DNA from: Sulfuriferula nivalis
GTDB lineage: Bacteria > Pseudomonadota > Gammaproteobacteria > Burkholderiales > Sulfuriferulaceae
Assembly (NCBI RefSeq): GCF_009937995.1
Contig: NZ_AP021881.1
Coordinates: 1,240,001-1,304,000 of the forward strand
DNA length: 64,000 nucleotides
Direction: 5' to 3'
This document shows, one piece after another, positions 1 through 7,978 of the stretch. The translations under genes were made by a program, and so were the position numbers. Numbering within the stretch: position 1 is the first letter of the stretch; each line of letters begins with the position of its first letter. The notes beneath the pieces were generated by a model that had not been told where the DNA came from, did no database searches, and was given only the letters and a program-made list of their open reading frames with translations.

Positions 1-304
1 GAAATCCAAATGTGCCAGCGTCTTGTGCACCAGCCCCAACGCCTGGCAATCCAGCCGCAACATTCATAGCAACATCGCTAGGCTGATACAACTTCCCAGC
101 TGCAGCAGCTTCCGCCTCAGATAAACCATAAGCAGCGGCTCTCGCGAACCCATAACTTGCAAAAGCACCAGCAGCAGCAACCATATCTGGCACTGTAGGA
201 CTCGAAGATGAATTTAACCAATTCTGTAACCACAGCCCTACAAAAGACTGATCTGGTGAAACATTCGGACTTGAACCATCCCCAACTGTAAGAACATCAG
301 ACAT
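1..304 (-). CDS. Hypothetical protein, N-terminal part (runs off window)
   Basis: A minus-strand frame is open from an ATG at 304 to the window edge, giving the first 101 residues. A GGGAG ribosome-binding site lies about 5 bases before the ATG, which supports this start. The sequence begins MSDVLTVGDGSSPNVSPDQS and becomes Ala/Gly-rich after residue 40, with no signal peptide and no hydrophobic stretch long enough to be a clear membrane span. I do not recognise the family. It lies upstream of no other gene visible here and is followed on the same strand only by sequence outside the window. The next gene upstream, at 371-1057, is on the same strand, so the two may be co-transcribed. Confidence is for the existence of a gene, not its function. 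Confidence 0.6.
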   Translation of the reverse strand, partial: MSDVLTVGDGSSPNVSPDQSFVGLWLQNWLNSSSSPTVPDMVAAAGAFASYGFARAAAYGLSEAEAAAAGKLYQPSDVAMNVAAGLPGVGAGAQDAGTFGF

Positions 305-370
305 ACATACTCCCAAAAAAATATATCAAAAGGATTAATTTAAATTCTTAACATGAGTAACTCAACACGG

Positions 371-1057
371 TTACTGATCTTTTGCCCGCCACCTAATCAA
401 TAGCTTTTTCAATTGCACTGCGTCAAATGCCAATAATGAAATCTGCCCTGCGACGAATACAGGAAGCGAATAGCCCATGAAACTTGTCGTCACGAGCACA
501 ACCAGCGCCCCAATGTCGCCTGGATGAAATGTCACTGCACCAGAGAATCCGAGCCAGAAGAACCCATAACTCGCGACTATAAAAAACAGAACCGAAAAGC
601 GAGCCACCAAACCAGCACGAGAATACAGCGAGTACCCCAACCTCTCCTCAGCATGCCTGGCATTAAAAGTCAGATCGCTCAGAAAATGATAAGATTTGAT
701 GAAAGCCAATAGATTCACAGTACCCGCCAGACAACTAAACCAAACACCTATCCCAGTCATCGCATAGCAAATATCCGCGGCGATAGGTCCATCGGCCAAG
801 CCTGGACGCAACGGAATACCTAAATAACGAACCAATTCCAAGTAAGGGATCAATAGCTTCGCTATACGAAGCGCAGATTCTGGGGTATATTTTCCTGCGA
901 TCGCCAAGGCAATCACACAAACCAGCGCAATCCCGCCCATCCAATACACCACTCGACTGGCCTGTAGTAAAAGGGGGGGGAGCGGCACCCGTCTTGCCCC
1001 ATTTCGAGTTTGCAAATTAAAATCTTGGAACACAACACCCTCCAATTCTCGGAACAT
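371..1057 (-). CDS. Hypothetical multi-pass membrane protein (228 aa)
   Basis: The frame opens at an ATG at 1057 and has about four hydrophobic segments, near residues 28-50, 96-120, 153-172 and 180-208. The N-terminal 25 residues and the C-terminal end (LKKLLIRWRAKDQ) are polar and basic, which suggests a cytoplasmic C-terminus. There is no cleavable signal peptide and no motif I recognise. It sits 66 bases upstream of the partial gene at 1-304 on the same strand and 131 bases downstream of the 397-aa membrane protein gene, so all three could form one minus-strand unit. The function is unknown. The hydrophobic pattern and length make a real gene likely. Confidence 0.65.
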   Translation of the reverse strand: MFRELEGVVFQDFNLQTRNGARRVPLPPLLLQASRVVYWMGGIALVCVIALAIAGKYTPESALRIAKLLIPYLELVRYLGIPLRPGLADGPIAADICYAMTGIGVWFSCLAGTVNLLAFIKSYHFLSDLTFNARHAEERLGYSLYSRAGLVARFSVLFFIVASYGFFWLGFSGAVTFHPGDIGALVVLVTTSFMGYSLPVFVAGQISLLAFDAVQLKKLLIRWRAKDQ

Positions 1058-1188
1058 AACGTGGCAGTATTATCCACCATCTTGTGCTAATCACATCATC
1101 GTGCTAATAATGCTGAACTCGTGCTGTCATCAATCCCTACTTCATATTAAAAATAAAGCAGTGACTAGAGCAATACACAGACATTCAT

Positions 1189-2382
1189 TCACCCATCATC
1201 AGATTTTAATTGGCAAATTATCCAGCCTATTAAAAAGGTTGGAATAATCGCATAAACAACCATTTCAAGTATTGATGCTAGAGCAACTGCAAAACCCATA
1301 TAAAATCGATTTACCGTTTCAAATGCAAACATCCCATTACCAGAGAATGGCCCAAAATAGGGCATTCCAATTGGCAGCAGACTAGCATCAGATAAGATGA
1401 CCCACGAAATGAAGAGAAGTACGATTACATTAAAGCGCATTCTAGACATTGCTTTAGGTTTTGGACGGTTATGCAAGATTGCTTGAATTTCTCTTTCCTT
1501 ATTACCTGCGTCACGACTATTGGCGTAAAGCTGCAGGCAAAAAGATTTCTTTGCTCTCCACAAAGGAATAAGAATATAAGGCCATAAAGCCGGTATTACT
1601 ATAAACAGGAAAGACCACATCAACGCATTCACCGTCGCTGCCAGCTGCCCATAATGATTGTTCATGGCATTATATTTAGCCACTGCTGGCACGATACCTG
1701 ACATCCAGTCCACATAAGCGCGCAACATTGCCAAAGACTCCAAGACATGCAATGGCATAAGCCAGGATAGCAACAATGGGAACACCACCGTGAATAACGT
1801 GGCATAGGTCATATAGCGCTTAGCCTGTTTACTAGCTTGGAAAATACCAAAGCTTTCTGTTCTATGTGCAATGGCTTTTAGTTCCTGCTGCGCTACAACC
1901 AATTGCTCTTGTCTAGTAGGTGTATTTTGTGTGACATCCATGGCGTTGTTACTGCTTTGAAGACGCGTAGACACACGTGCAATTACATTTACTGAAATGG
2001 TGCCATACGCCACACCAATAAACGCCGCAATCATGACAACACCGGGTTGATAAGGACCCAGTATAAAAACAAACAAAATAAACAAGGTAAACACAGCTGC
2101 ATGCCAATTTATCCAACGGCTATAAGTAAAGCTTCGCATATCCAATTGCTGGAATGTCCACCACAACCCAAGTAAACCCGCTATGCTGAAGCTGGATAAG
2201 ATCAGCAACCAATGAGGATAATAAATTATGCCGTTTGGTAACGTGATTTGTGTCATCTCACCATTATTTGGCCGGATGAAACCGAATCCAGCGATCAATA
2301 AAATGACTGTTTGCGCCCATGTCAGCTGCTGGAGCTTTTGTAATTGACGAGAAATTGCATTGGTTGTTTCAGTGAGTTGCAT
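1189..2382 (-). CDS. Hypothetical 8-TM membrane protein, copy 1 of a duplicated gene
   Basis: This 397-aa protein has about eight hydrophobic segments, near residues 24-37, 55-77, 93-111, 114-135, 190-219, 249-275, 318-343 and 363-392. A polar, partly helical loop between segments 4 and 5 (residues 136-189) carries a Gln-rich stretch. I do not recognise a family. A second copy at 11806-12999 encodes the same protein except for one visible change, Tyr to His in the motif GIIYYPHW near residue 52. The DNA copies are identical over most of their length but diverge in the first 150 bases of the gene and entirely outside it. A 70-bp fragment of the same gene also lies at 3512-3580. The neighbour upstream is a damaged WD40-like gene. 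Near-identity of the two long copies points to recent duplication or gene conversion. Confidence 0.75.
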   Translation of the reverse strand: MQLTETTNAISRQLQKLQQLTWAQTVILLIAGFGFIRPNNGEMTQITLPNGIIYYPHWLLILSSFSIAGLLGLWWTFQQLDMRSFTYSRWINWHAAVFTLFILFVFILGPYQPGVVMIAAFIGVAYGTISVNVIARVSTRLQSSNNAMDVTQNTPTRQEQLVVAQQELKAIAHRTESFGIFQASKQAKRYMTYATLFTVVFPLLLSWLMPLHVLESLAMLRAYVDWMSGIVPAVAKYNAMNNHYGQLAATVNALMWSFLFIVIPALWPYILIPLWRAKKSFCLQLYANSRDAGNKEREIQAILHNRPKPKAMSRMRFNVIVLLFISWVILSDASLLPIGMPYFGPFSGNGMFAFETVNRFYMGFAVALASILEMVVYAIIPTFLIGWIICQLKSDDG

Positions 2383-2512
2383 ACATCCCCCAAAAATTAT
2401 TATTTTTCACTTCCCCGTTATAACCAATAAAGGCAGGAACAGGCCATCTACTAAGACTATTGCAACGCTACCCATAACATGTAAGACCCTACACTTAAAA
2501 AAACGGCTCACT

Positions 2513-3520
2513 TCATTTATCATTTACGTTCAATATCAGCAAATCCCATCCACCGCATGCCGCTAGACTTGTCCCATCTGGAGAAAATGCCATGGAAAGA
2601 GGTGCACCAAATCTGCCCGTGGTTTCAACCTGTTGCACGAGTTCATTCGTGCTTAATTTCCAAACTTGGATCGTTTTACGCGTACGGATATTGTTGTTCC
2701 CAGAAACCAGATACTGGTCGTCATGACTAAAAGCCAGTGACAACACGGTTGAATCAACAGGCAATTATTTGACTAATTTACCTGTTTCTATATCCCAAAT
2801 TCGTATTGGATCTTTATTCACAAACGTACTGGATTTATTAGTTTTTATATTCTTTATGCCATCAGTGACACCCGTGCTAGTGCCAGTTGCAGCAAATCTC
2901 CCATCATGACTTATGGCAAGGGCTGTTGGCATATCCATATGAATATTATCTATTGATTGCTGCAGCATCCCTGTTTTGGCATCGAGCATGACTAGGCTGG
3001 ATTTTCTTTCTGGGTACTCTTGGGCAAAATCAGTCTCCCCCATGCCATATACAAGACTTTTCCCGTTCGCACTAAAAATTAGTGGGGTATTTACCATAGG
3101 CCTACCAAGGGTTCCCTCAATAGCTACAAGAGGCTTGTTCCAAACAACCTCACCCGTGCCAACCTGATAAAGCACAATTGCACTCATAAACTGATGCTTA
3201 TCATCCTTGTCTTTAATACCTATGTTTTTATCAACACCCCAGTAAATGACTGCCAATGTTTTACTGTCGGGAGAAAAAGCTATTGACTGGGCCTGAAGTG
3301 GTTGTAAATGGGACATGTCCACATACGGACCGATAATAGTGCGTATTAAGGTGCCGTCTTTAACATCCATAATACTAACGGGTCTTACACCCAATGCGAG
3401 ATAGCGCCCATCGGGACTATAAGCAACCTTGCCGATACCACGCGGCCCATCAAATGTTCTAATCACCTGATGAGTTTGGCTGTCAATAATATTCATATGG
3501 CCACCATCAACTGCAAACAC
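2513..3520 (-). pseudogene. WD40/beta-propeller-type protein, truncated and with an in-frame stop
   Basis: The minus-strand frame encodes repeated blade-like units with the signature FSPDG or SHDG followed by a short strand, for example VAYSPDGRYLALG, IAFSPDSKTLAV, LAISHDGRFAATG, IRIWDIETG and MAFSPDGTSLAACGG. This pattern is typical of WD40-like beta-propellers. The frame is interrupted by a TAA codon at about 2765-2767, directly after the blade ending IWDIETGKLVK. The same frame then continues for 83 residues with two more blades, so the stop is a nonsense change rather than a natural end. At the 5' side the gene begins at a GTG inside a junction with a fragment of the 397-aa membrane gene, so the native N-terminus is missing. 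Restart at the TTG after the stop is possible but not shown. The intact protein probably bound partners as a scaffold. Confidence 0.7.
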
Positions 3521-3580
3521 CCATTACCAGAGAATGGCCCAAAATAGGGCATTCCTATAGGTAATAAACTTGCATCAGAC
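3512..3580 (-). pseudogene. Fragment of the 397-aa membrane protein gene
   Basis: Read on the minus strand this segment encodes SDASLLPIGMPYFGPFSGNG, which matches residues near 330-350 of the membrane proteins at 1189-2382 and 11806-12999. At the downstream side it joins the WD40-like gene at a shared stretch around TGTTTGCA, which in the intact gene reads ATGTTTGCA. At the upstream side it joins a TonB-like gene fragment. The DNA has diverged from both full copies, so this is an older remnant and not part of the recent duplication. Confidence 0.75.
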
Positions 3581-3637
3581 ATCGACTCTCGTATCAATAT
3601 CGTCTGGAAATGGATCATAAGGCTCAGCTCGTTTAAT
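3581..3637 (-). pseudogene. TonB-like gene fragment, left part (split by IS66)
   Basis: The minus-strand translation RAEPYDPFPDDIDTRVD matches RAEPYDPFPEDIDARVD near the C-terminus of the TonB-like protein at 13052-13642. The fragment ends at 3637, exactly at the IS66 boundary, and resumes at 6126 on the far side of the element. The eight bases CGTTTAAT are present on both sides as the IS66 target duplication. Confidence 0.8.
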
Positions 3638-3675
3638 GTAAGCGTCCAGCCCAGCCACTCCAATCCCTTCACTAC

Positions 3676-5304
3676 TTATGGTAGTTCATTTTTAAACGGC
3701 AGCAATTCATCAATCTGGCTATTAGGCCAGACCGGTAATTTTTCCAACGTATCTTTGAGCCATGCATAGGGTTCCAAGCCATTGAGCTTGGCGGTAGCCA
3801 ACAAACTCTGAATCGCTGCAGCGCGTTTGCCTGCACGTTCTGAGCCTGCGAACAGCCAATTCTTTTTGCCGATGGCAATGGGTCGTATCGCATTTTCGAC
3901 TGGGTTGTTATCAATAGGCAAGATGCCGCTGTCCGCATAGCGTATCAGTGCTGGCCAACGCTTGATGCTGTAATCCAACGCGCGGGCTGTGCCGCTGCCA
4001 TCGGCCACTTTGACGCGAGTCTGGATTAACCAGTCATGCAGTTCGCCCAATAACGGTTTTGCCTGAGTCTGGCGCAACTGCAAACGACCTGCCGCATCCA
4101 GCTTGTCCGCAGCCTGCTCAATGGCATAGAGTGCCGCGATACGCTGCAGCGCAGCCGCTGCAATTGGACTTTGGTTGGCCGCATGCAAATCAAAGAACTT
4201 CCGACGTGCATGTGCGAAGCATGCCAGCTCAGTGATGCCTTGGGTAAATAACGCTTTATAACCAGCGTAATCGTCAACCATCAAGTGTCCTTGCCAACCT
4301 GCCAGAAAGTGCCGCGCATGCAATCCCTGTCGCCCTGGCTGATAGTCAAACACCACGATAGGCGGTGCGGATGAAGGGGATGCCAAATCACCCGTGCGGT
4401 AAGCCCACAGATAAGCTTTCTTGGTTTTGCCCGCCCCGGGGTCTAATTGTGGCACTGGCGTTTCATCCGCATGCAATACACTGCGTGCCAGCAGTAATTC
4501 AGTGAGCCTGTCGACCAACGGTTGCAACGCTACCCCCACACGTCCGACCCACTCCGCCAAGGTGGAACGCGCCAGGGTCACCTGGCTGCGCTGGGCAATG
4601 TGTTCTATACGGTAGAGCGGTAAATGATCAACGAATTTACTGATCATCACCCACGCCAGCAAACCTGATGTCGCCACGCCGCCGTCGATGACGGCAGCTG
4701 GAATGGGGGCGGCAGCAACGGTTTCGCAGTGGCGACAAGCATACTGTGGACGGATGTGTTGATGCACGGTGAACTGGGCAGGTTCGACATCCAGTTGTTC
4801 GCTGATGTCTTCACCGATTTTGATTAACGCACCACCACACGCACCGCACTGGCAAGATGCAGGCTCATGGCGATGAATGATGCGGGGCAGATGGTCAGGC
4901 AGTGGCTGACGACCTGCGCGTGGACGCGCAGGCTTGGGGATAGCGGTTGTCGCATCTTCGGTATTAGGTGTATCTGGCTGCCCGATTTGGGCTTCAATGG
5001 CCGTGATGTCGGCTGCCCAGCACTCATCAAACAACGCACGCTGCTCAGGCGAGAGCTGCTCGCTCTTGTTGGCGAAGCGGATGCGGCGGTAATAGGCAAG
5101 TTCCAGTACCAAAGCCTGGTTCTTGAGTTCGGCGTGCTGGATTTGCTTAGTCAGCGTGAGGATTTGTGCGGTGTTTTGCTGGAGTAATACTGTGTTTTGT
5201 TGAATGAGTTCAGCATCCTGTTTAACCTGCGCCAACAGCTTATCCACATACGCCGCCAAGGCGGGATCGGGGATAAATTGGGCAAGTTGTTGGGCTGAAT
5301 CCAT
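3676..5304 (-). CDS. tnpC: IS66 family transposase TnpC
   Basis: TnpC is the DDE transposase of IS66-type elements. The 542-aa protein starts at the ATG at 5304 (MDSAQQLAQFIPDPALAAYV). The frame is open for 77 codons further upstream, but those overlap tnpB and give no transposase-like sequence. In order it shows an N-terminal coiled-coil (residues about 20-70), an IS66 zinc-finger region with CQCGACGG and YACRHCE (about 155-205), and the catalytic domain with Asp in HADETPVPQ, Asp in MVDDYAGYKALF and Glu in NNPVENAIRPI. It ends with the short IS66 C-terminal domain. A 10-bp hairpin and a TATAAT box sit just before the start codon. Apparently intact. Confidence 0.95.
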   Translation of the reverse strand: MDSAQQLAQFIPDPALAAYVDKLLAQVKQDAELIQQNTVLLQQNTAQILTLTKQIQHAELKNQALVLELAYYRRIRFANKSEQLSPEQRALFDECWAADITAIEAQIGQPDTPNTEDATTAIPKPARPRAGRQPLPDHLPRIIHRHEPASCQCGACGGALIKIGEDISEQLDVEPAQFTVHQHIRPQYACRHCETVAAAPIPAAVIDGGVATSGLLAWVMISKFVDHLPLYRIEHIAQRSQVTLARSTLAEWVGRVGVALQPLVDRLTELLLARSVLHADETPVPQLDPGAGKTKKAYLWAYRTGDLASPSSAPPIVVFDYQPGRQGLHARHFLAGWQGHLMVDDYAGYKALFTQGITELACFAHARRKFFDLHAANQSPIAAAALQRIAALYAIEQAADKLDAAGRLQLRQTQAKPLLGELHDWLIQTRVKVADGSGTARALDYSIKRWPALIRYADSGILPIDNNPVENAIRPIAIGKKNWLFAGSERAGKRAAAIQSLLATAKLNGLEPYAWLKDTLEKLPVWPNSQIDELLPFKNELP

Positions 5305-5328
5305 GCTTGAATTATACCATTTCACCCC

Positions 5329-5360
5329 GCCTGAAACCAGCAATAATGCGGGTTTCAGGC
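5329..5360 (-). promoter_or_regulatory. Hairpin and -10 box between tnpB and tnpC
   Basis: Read on the transposase strand, GCCTGAAACC and GGTTTCAGGC form a 10-bp stem with a 12-base loop. It is followed by GGTATAATTCAAGC and then the tnpC ATG. A TATAAT box only six bases before the ATG would place a transcription start at or next to the start codon, giving a leaderless tnpC message. The hairpin could also act as a weak attenuator. The same unit is in the other complete copies at 35450-35481, 39538-39569 and 53511-53542. Confidence 0.5.
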
Positions 5361-5384
5361 ATGTTTTTACTGAATCATGAGTGG

Positions 5385-5744
5385 CTACACCTGCCAGTGG
5401 GCAGGGGCTGGGGCACTGAGTCTTTGCCAGTCGATACCTGTGATCAGCCAGTCCCACTGTGTGGGGGTTAAAGGATGGGTGATGGCAGCGATGTCTGGCC
5501 AGGTGAAGTGACCACGATGCAGTCGGCGTTGGCACAACCAGACCCCTGTGCCATCCCAGACCAGGAGCTTGACCCGCGTTTGGCGACGATTACGGAAGGC
5601 GTAGGCGGCGCCGTCGCAGGGACTGCGACCCAGGCGGTGCTGGATGCGCTGGGAAAGGCCATCTATGCCGATGCGCATGTCCACGGGTTCGATGACTAGC
5701 CAGACCTGGGTGGCGATGGGGCTGATGGGATGGGCAGATATCAT
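5385..5744 (-). CDS. tnpB: IS66 accessory protein TnpB
   Basis: The 119-aa protein has the IS66 Orf2 pattern: VWLVIEPVDMRIGIDGLSQ near the N-terminus, then AYAFRNRRQTRVKLLVWDGTG, then WLCQRRLHRGHFTWP. It is required with TnpA and TnpC for IS66 transposition, though its biochemical role is not well defined. Its ATG overlaps the tnpA stop by four bases (ATGA), which indicates translational coupling. Confidence 0.95.
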   Translation of the reverse strand: MISAHPISPIATQVWLVIEPVDMRIGIDGLSQRIQHRLGRSPCDGAAYAFRNRRQTRVKLLVWDGTGVWLCQRRLHRGHFTWPDIAAITHPLTPTQWDWLITGIDWQRLSAPAPAHWQV

Positions 5745-6046
5745 GGCAGTTGCCGCAACAAGTCAATTAGCCAGGGCGTGCTAGCAATGGGAAGCTCTAC
5801 CCGCCAGCCAGTGGGGCTGTGGAGCTGGAGCGTGCCCGTGACAGGCGCAGGTTGAACACTGACGGGGATGAGGGTTAGCGGTGGCTGGCGCGTGAGATTG
5901 GGCGCTGTTGTCAGCTGGCTGCGCCAGCGATAAAAGGTCTTGGCACATAAGCCGTGCTGGGTGCAATAAGCTGTGACGGTCAGTTTGGTTTGTTGCCAAG
6001 CGGTAAGGTGCGTTTGCCAAAAATCAGGCGTGTGTCGAGTAGCCAT
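5741..6046 (-). CDS. tnpA: IS66 accessory protein TnpA (helix-turn-helix)
   Basis: The 101-aa protein begins MATRHTPDFWQTHLTAWQQ and has the usual IS66 TnpA helix-turn-helix region LTVTAYCTQHGLCAKTFYRW (residues about 22-41). It is the first gene of the element, 79 bases inside the right end. Confidence 0.95.
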   Translation of the reverse strand: MATRHTPDFWQTHLTAWQQTKLTVTAYCTQHGLCAKTFYRWRSQLTTAPNLTRQPPLTLIPVSVQPAPVTGTLQLHSPTGWRVELPIASTPWLIDLLRQLP

Positions 6047-6125
6047 CTAGCGTGCCTTTCATAAAAAAGCAGCTAGATTGCATGAGTTTGGCGGGCAATG
6101 ACAGGTGGATGGGCTGGACGCTTAC

Positions 6126-6185
6126 CGTTTAATCAGCGCAATGGCTGCTTCATCAAGTATGATACTGCCAGACGACTCTATTGTT
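6126..6185 (-). pseudogene. TonB-like gene fragment, right part
   Basis: This stretch matches 13169-13227 inside the intact TonB-like gene at about 90 percent by eye (minus-strand reading SGSIILDEAAIALIK). It is the continuation of the fragment at 3581-3637 across the IS66 insertion. Similarity stops after about 6185. Confidence 0.75.
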
Positions 6186-6189
6186 TCTT

Positions 6190-6490
6190 GGGTTACCTGT
6201 GGACAATATTCTTTTTATCTGTCACCCCGTAAAGCTGGCTGAATCAATATGGGAGTTTTATGACATTTTGCCATTTGCCGCTTACAAATTCATGACTGCT
6301 GCCGTGTATTAAGGATTAGTAACCATCTTCTAAATGAAGTTAATATTTAAGCAGGTATCAACAATCCCTATTTCATTAGGTAGTTGGACAGATACTTAAG
6401 GTGAAGCCGCATTGGTACTGGATGCCAAATTTTTCTAAAGCAGACGCTTTTTAATACATTTTACAAGCCTTACTGAGTGACTCCTTTGGC
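6190..6490. repeat. Degenerate dispersed repeat, partner of 18712-19005
   Basis: Over about 290 bases this non-genic stretch can be aligned with 18712-19005. Shared blocks include GACAATATT, GCTGAATCAA, TTACAAATTCATGACTG and the last 60 bases beginning TACTGGATG. In both copies one plus-strand frame stays open over the first third and gives similar peptides (DNILFICHPVKLAES here, DNIIFICRTAKPAES there). This suggests the repeat descends from coding DNA. The 3' 60 bases also occur at 50438-50495. No intact gene is seen between 6186 and 6657. Confidence 0.65.
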
Positions 6491-6649
6491 TAAACAAGAG
6501 ATCGTTGTATCAGTATGAATAGAAGATTGCTTATGGCATATCTGCGCAGTTCAGCATGCAAGCTTAAACCTACCCTAAGAAGTTATTGCGCACTTGGATG
6601 AATTCATAGTTAGGCATCAATATAATCGGCATGCACTATAAGTCAGTGC

Positions 6650-6680
6650 AAAAGAAAGCCCGACACAAAAAGTGTCGGGC
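6650..6680 (-). terminator. Rho-independent terminator, minus strand
   Basis: GCCCGACAC and GTGTCGGGC form a perfect 9-bp stem with a five-base loop at 6658-6680. On the minus strand the stem is followed by TTTCTTTTGC. On the plus strand no T-run follows. There is no minus-strand protein gene directly upstream, so it most simply ends a transcript covering the hairpin-rich region 6690-7800. Confidence 0.8.
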
Positions 6681-6689
6681 CGAATGATA

Positions 6690-7800
6690 AATATGATTCC
6701 TCCTTAAAATCACTTTTAATGGCATTAATCTAAGCGTCGCCAAACACCTAAATTCATACCACCGACCTGCACCGCAGGCCGTAATCAATAATGAAGCGTG
6801 CAATACTCACGCTTCCCGGACGAACCTACCCCGCCAAGGGTGAGTTCGTTCTGCAAACTACCGCCAAGTAGTTTGCGATTTTCGCTTGCTGTCCGGCTAC
6901 CAACCGGACTCGTCTACTTCTCGTCGTGTCGTTTCCCCAACTCGGTTTGGCTTTCGACCAAACGTCAACATCGAAGAAACACGCTCATACGCGTCACAGA
7001 TTTTTCGGATTCGTTACATCCGCCGCCCCAGGTGCCACCCTGGTGCGCTGTTCGGCGCATTTCGCACCACTTAGACCAACTTCTTACGTTCATGCAGGAA
7101 CGCCGCTGGCTCACGCCATGGCAACGGTAAGGGGCTGGATACCCTGTTTCAGACGGGAGAACCGGGAGAAGACCCTGTCTTACTTCTAAAACCGTTGTAC
7201 TCCATGACGCTTCCACCAAATTGCAGGCACTATAGGCCCTATACGGCTTCTGCACTTTCCAGACGGCACCCTGTTTAAGGGCGCTGTTACAGGTTTAAGC
7301 TCTCAGCGCGGCTTGCAGCTTCCCAGGCGCAACCCTGGTTCACCACACGCTCGCCCGAACAGTCCAACGCACTCGCGTTGTCCATCCGATGTGCACATCA
7401 CTGTGCACGATTACGCAGCCATCCTGTCTGGCACACGTTATGCGGTTTTCCCGCATCGCCGTGGTTGAGACTCACACTCAATTTCCAGATGATCAGGTAC
7501 ACTGGGGCATTTGCTCCCCGGGCCCGTTTCGTGTTCGCACCAGTCCCACCTTCTCAGGTGATTGGCATGGGATAAAGCAGCGGGATTACGCTGTCTGTAG
7601 TAAACAGACAGGATTACTCCGCTACCTCCCCCTCGCACCGTGCAAGCTCCATTACGAGCACACGGCGCCACACGACTTGCCCTTGGCAAGGCTACCGACA
7701 CAGTCGGTATAGACGAAACAGCTTGGGCGTTGGCGCGCCCTTGCTGCTAATAAGCAGGTGTTGGCGCACCGGAACGCATCCGCAATTTCTATCGAAGAAT
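6690..7800 (-). ncRNA. Candidate large structured non-coding RNA (about 1.1 kb)
   Basis: This GC-rich block has no convincing protein frame but is packed with short perfect hairpins. On the minus strand these include GAAGCGTG/CACGCTTC (6793-6815), GCAAACTAC/GTAGTTTGC (6853-6876), GTCCGG/CCGGAC (about 6891-6909), CAACGC/GCGTTG (about 7367-7382), ATGCGG/CCGCAT (about 7440-7456), CACCT-GAGA-AGGTG (7547-7560), TGTCTGT/ACAGACA inside AGCGG/CCGCT (about 7575-7625), CTTGCC/GGCAAG and ACCGAC/GTCGGT (about 7677-7710). At least three stems close on GNRA tetraloops only when read on the minus strand: GAGA at 7547-7560, GTGA at 7107-7118 and GAAA at 6946-6962. The minus-strand terminator at 6650-6680 fits as the 3' end. 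I find no group II intron domain V or rRNA/tmRNA/RNase P motif. Its size and hairpin density resemble the large ornate RNAs of mobile elements (GOLLD, ROOL), but I cannot assign it to any class. The 5' end is uncertain. Confidence 0.6.
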
Positions 7801-7978
7801 TTTGTCCTTACTCTGTATAGTCACTGACGCGCAGTTTTCATCTTTTTATTTTCCCAGTTCAGTATTGAATTCATCAGCATTCTCATTGAATAGCAGTCAT
7901 GCAGGTATGAGAGATGTTTTTGTCTAATCCAATGAACAGTAGCTATACAAGGTTCCATCACTATAAAAGGAGCCTGTC

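Larger units (their letters stand above)
3638..6125 (-). mobile_element. IS66-family insertion sequence, copy 1 (2,488 bp, complete)
   Basis: The element is bounded by inverted ends reading GTAAGCGTCCAGCCCAGCC and GTAAGCGTCCAGCCCATCC (outer end inward) and flanked by the 8-bp direct repeat CGTTTAAT at 3630-3637 and 6126-6133. An 8-bp duplication is the known IS66 signature. It carries the three standard IS66 genes in order tnpA, tnpB, tnpC. It interrupts an already degenerate TonB-like gene fragment. Four further copies in this window (34685, 38773, 51820, 62969) appear identical. Confidence 0.97.

Noticed and set aside
6798-7712. Several 60-110-codon frames in the hairpin-rich region (both strands)
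   Set aside because: They overlap each other in different frames, have Cys/His/Arg-rich random-looking products and no ribosome-binding sites. The hairpins explain the composition better.
6690-7800. Group II intron
   Set aside because: No domain V-like hairpin with its conserved catalytic bases and no reverse transcriptase gene nearby.
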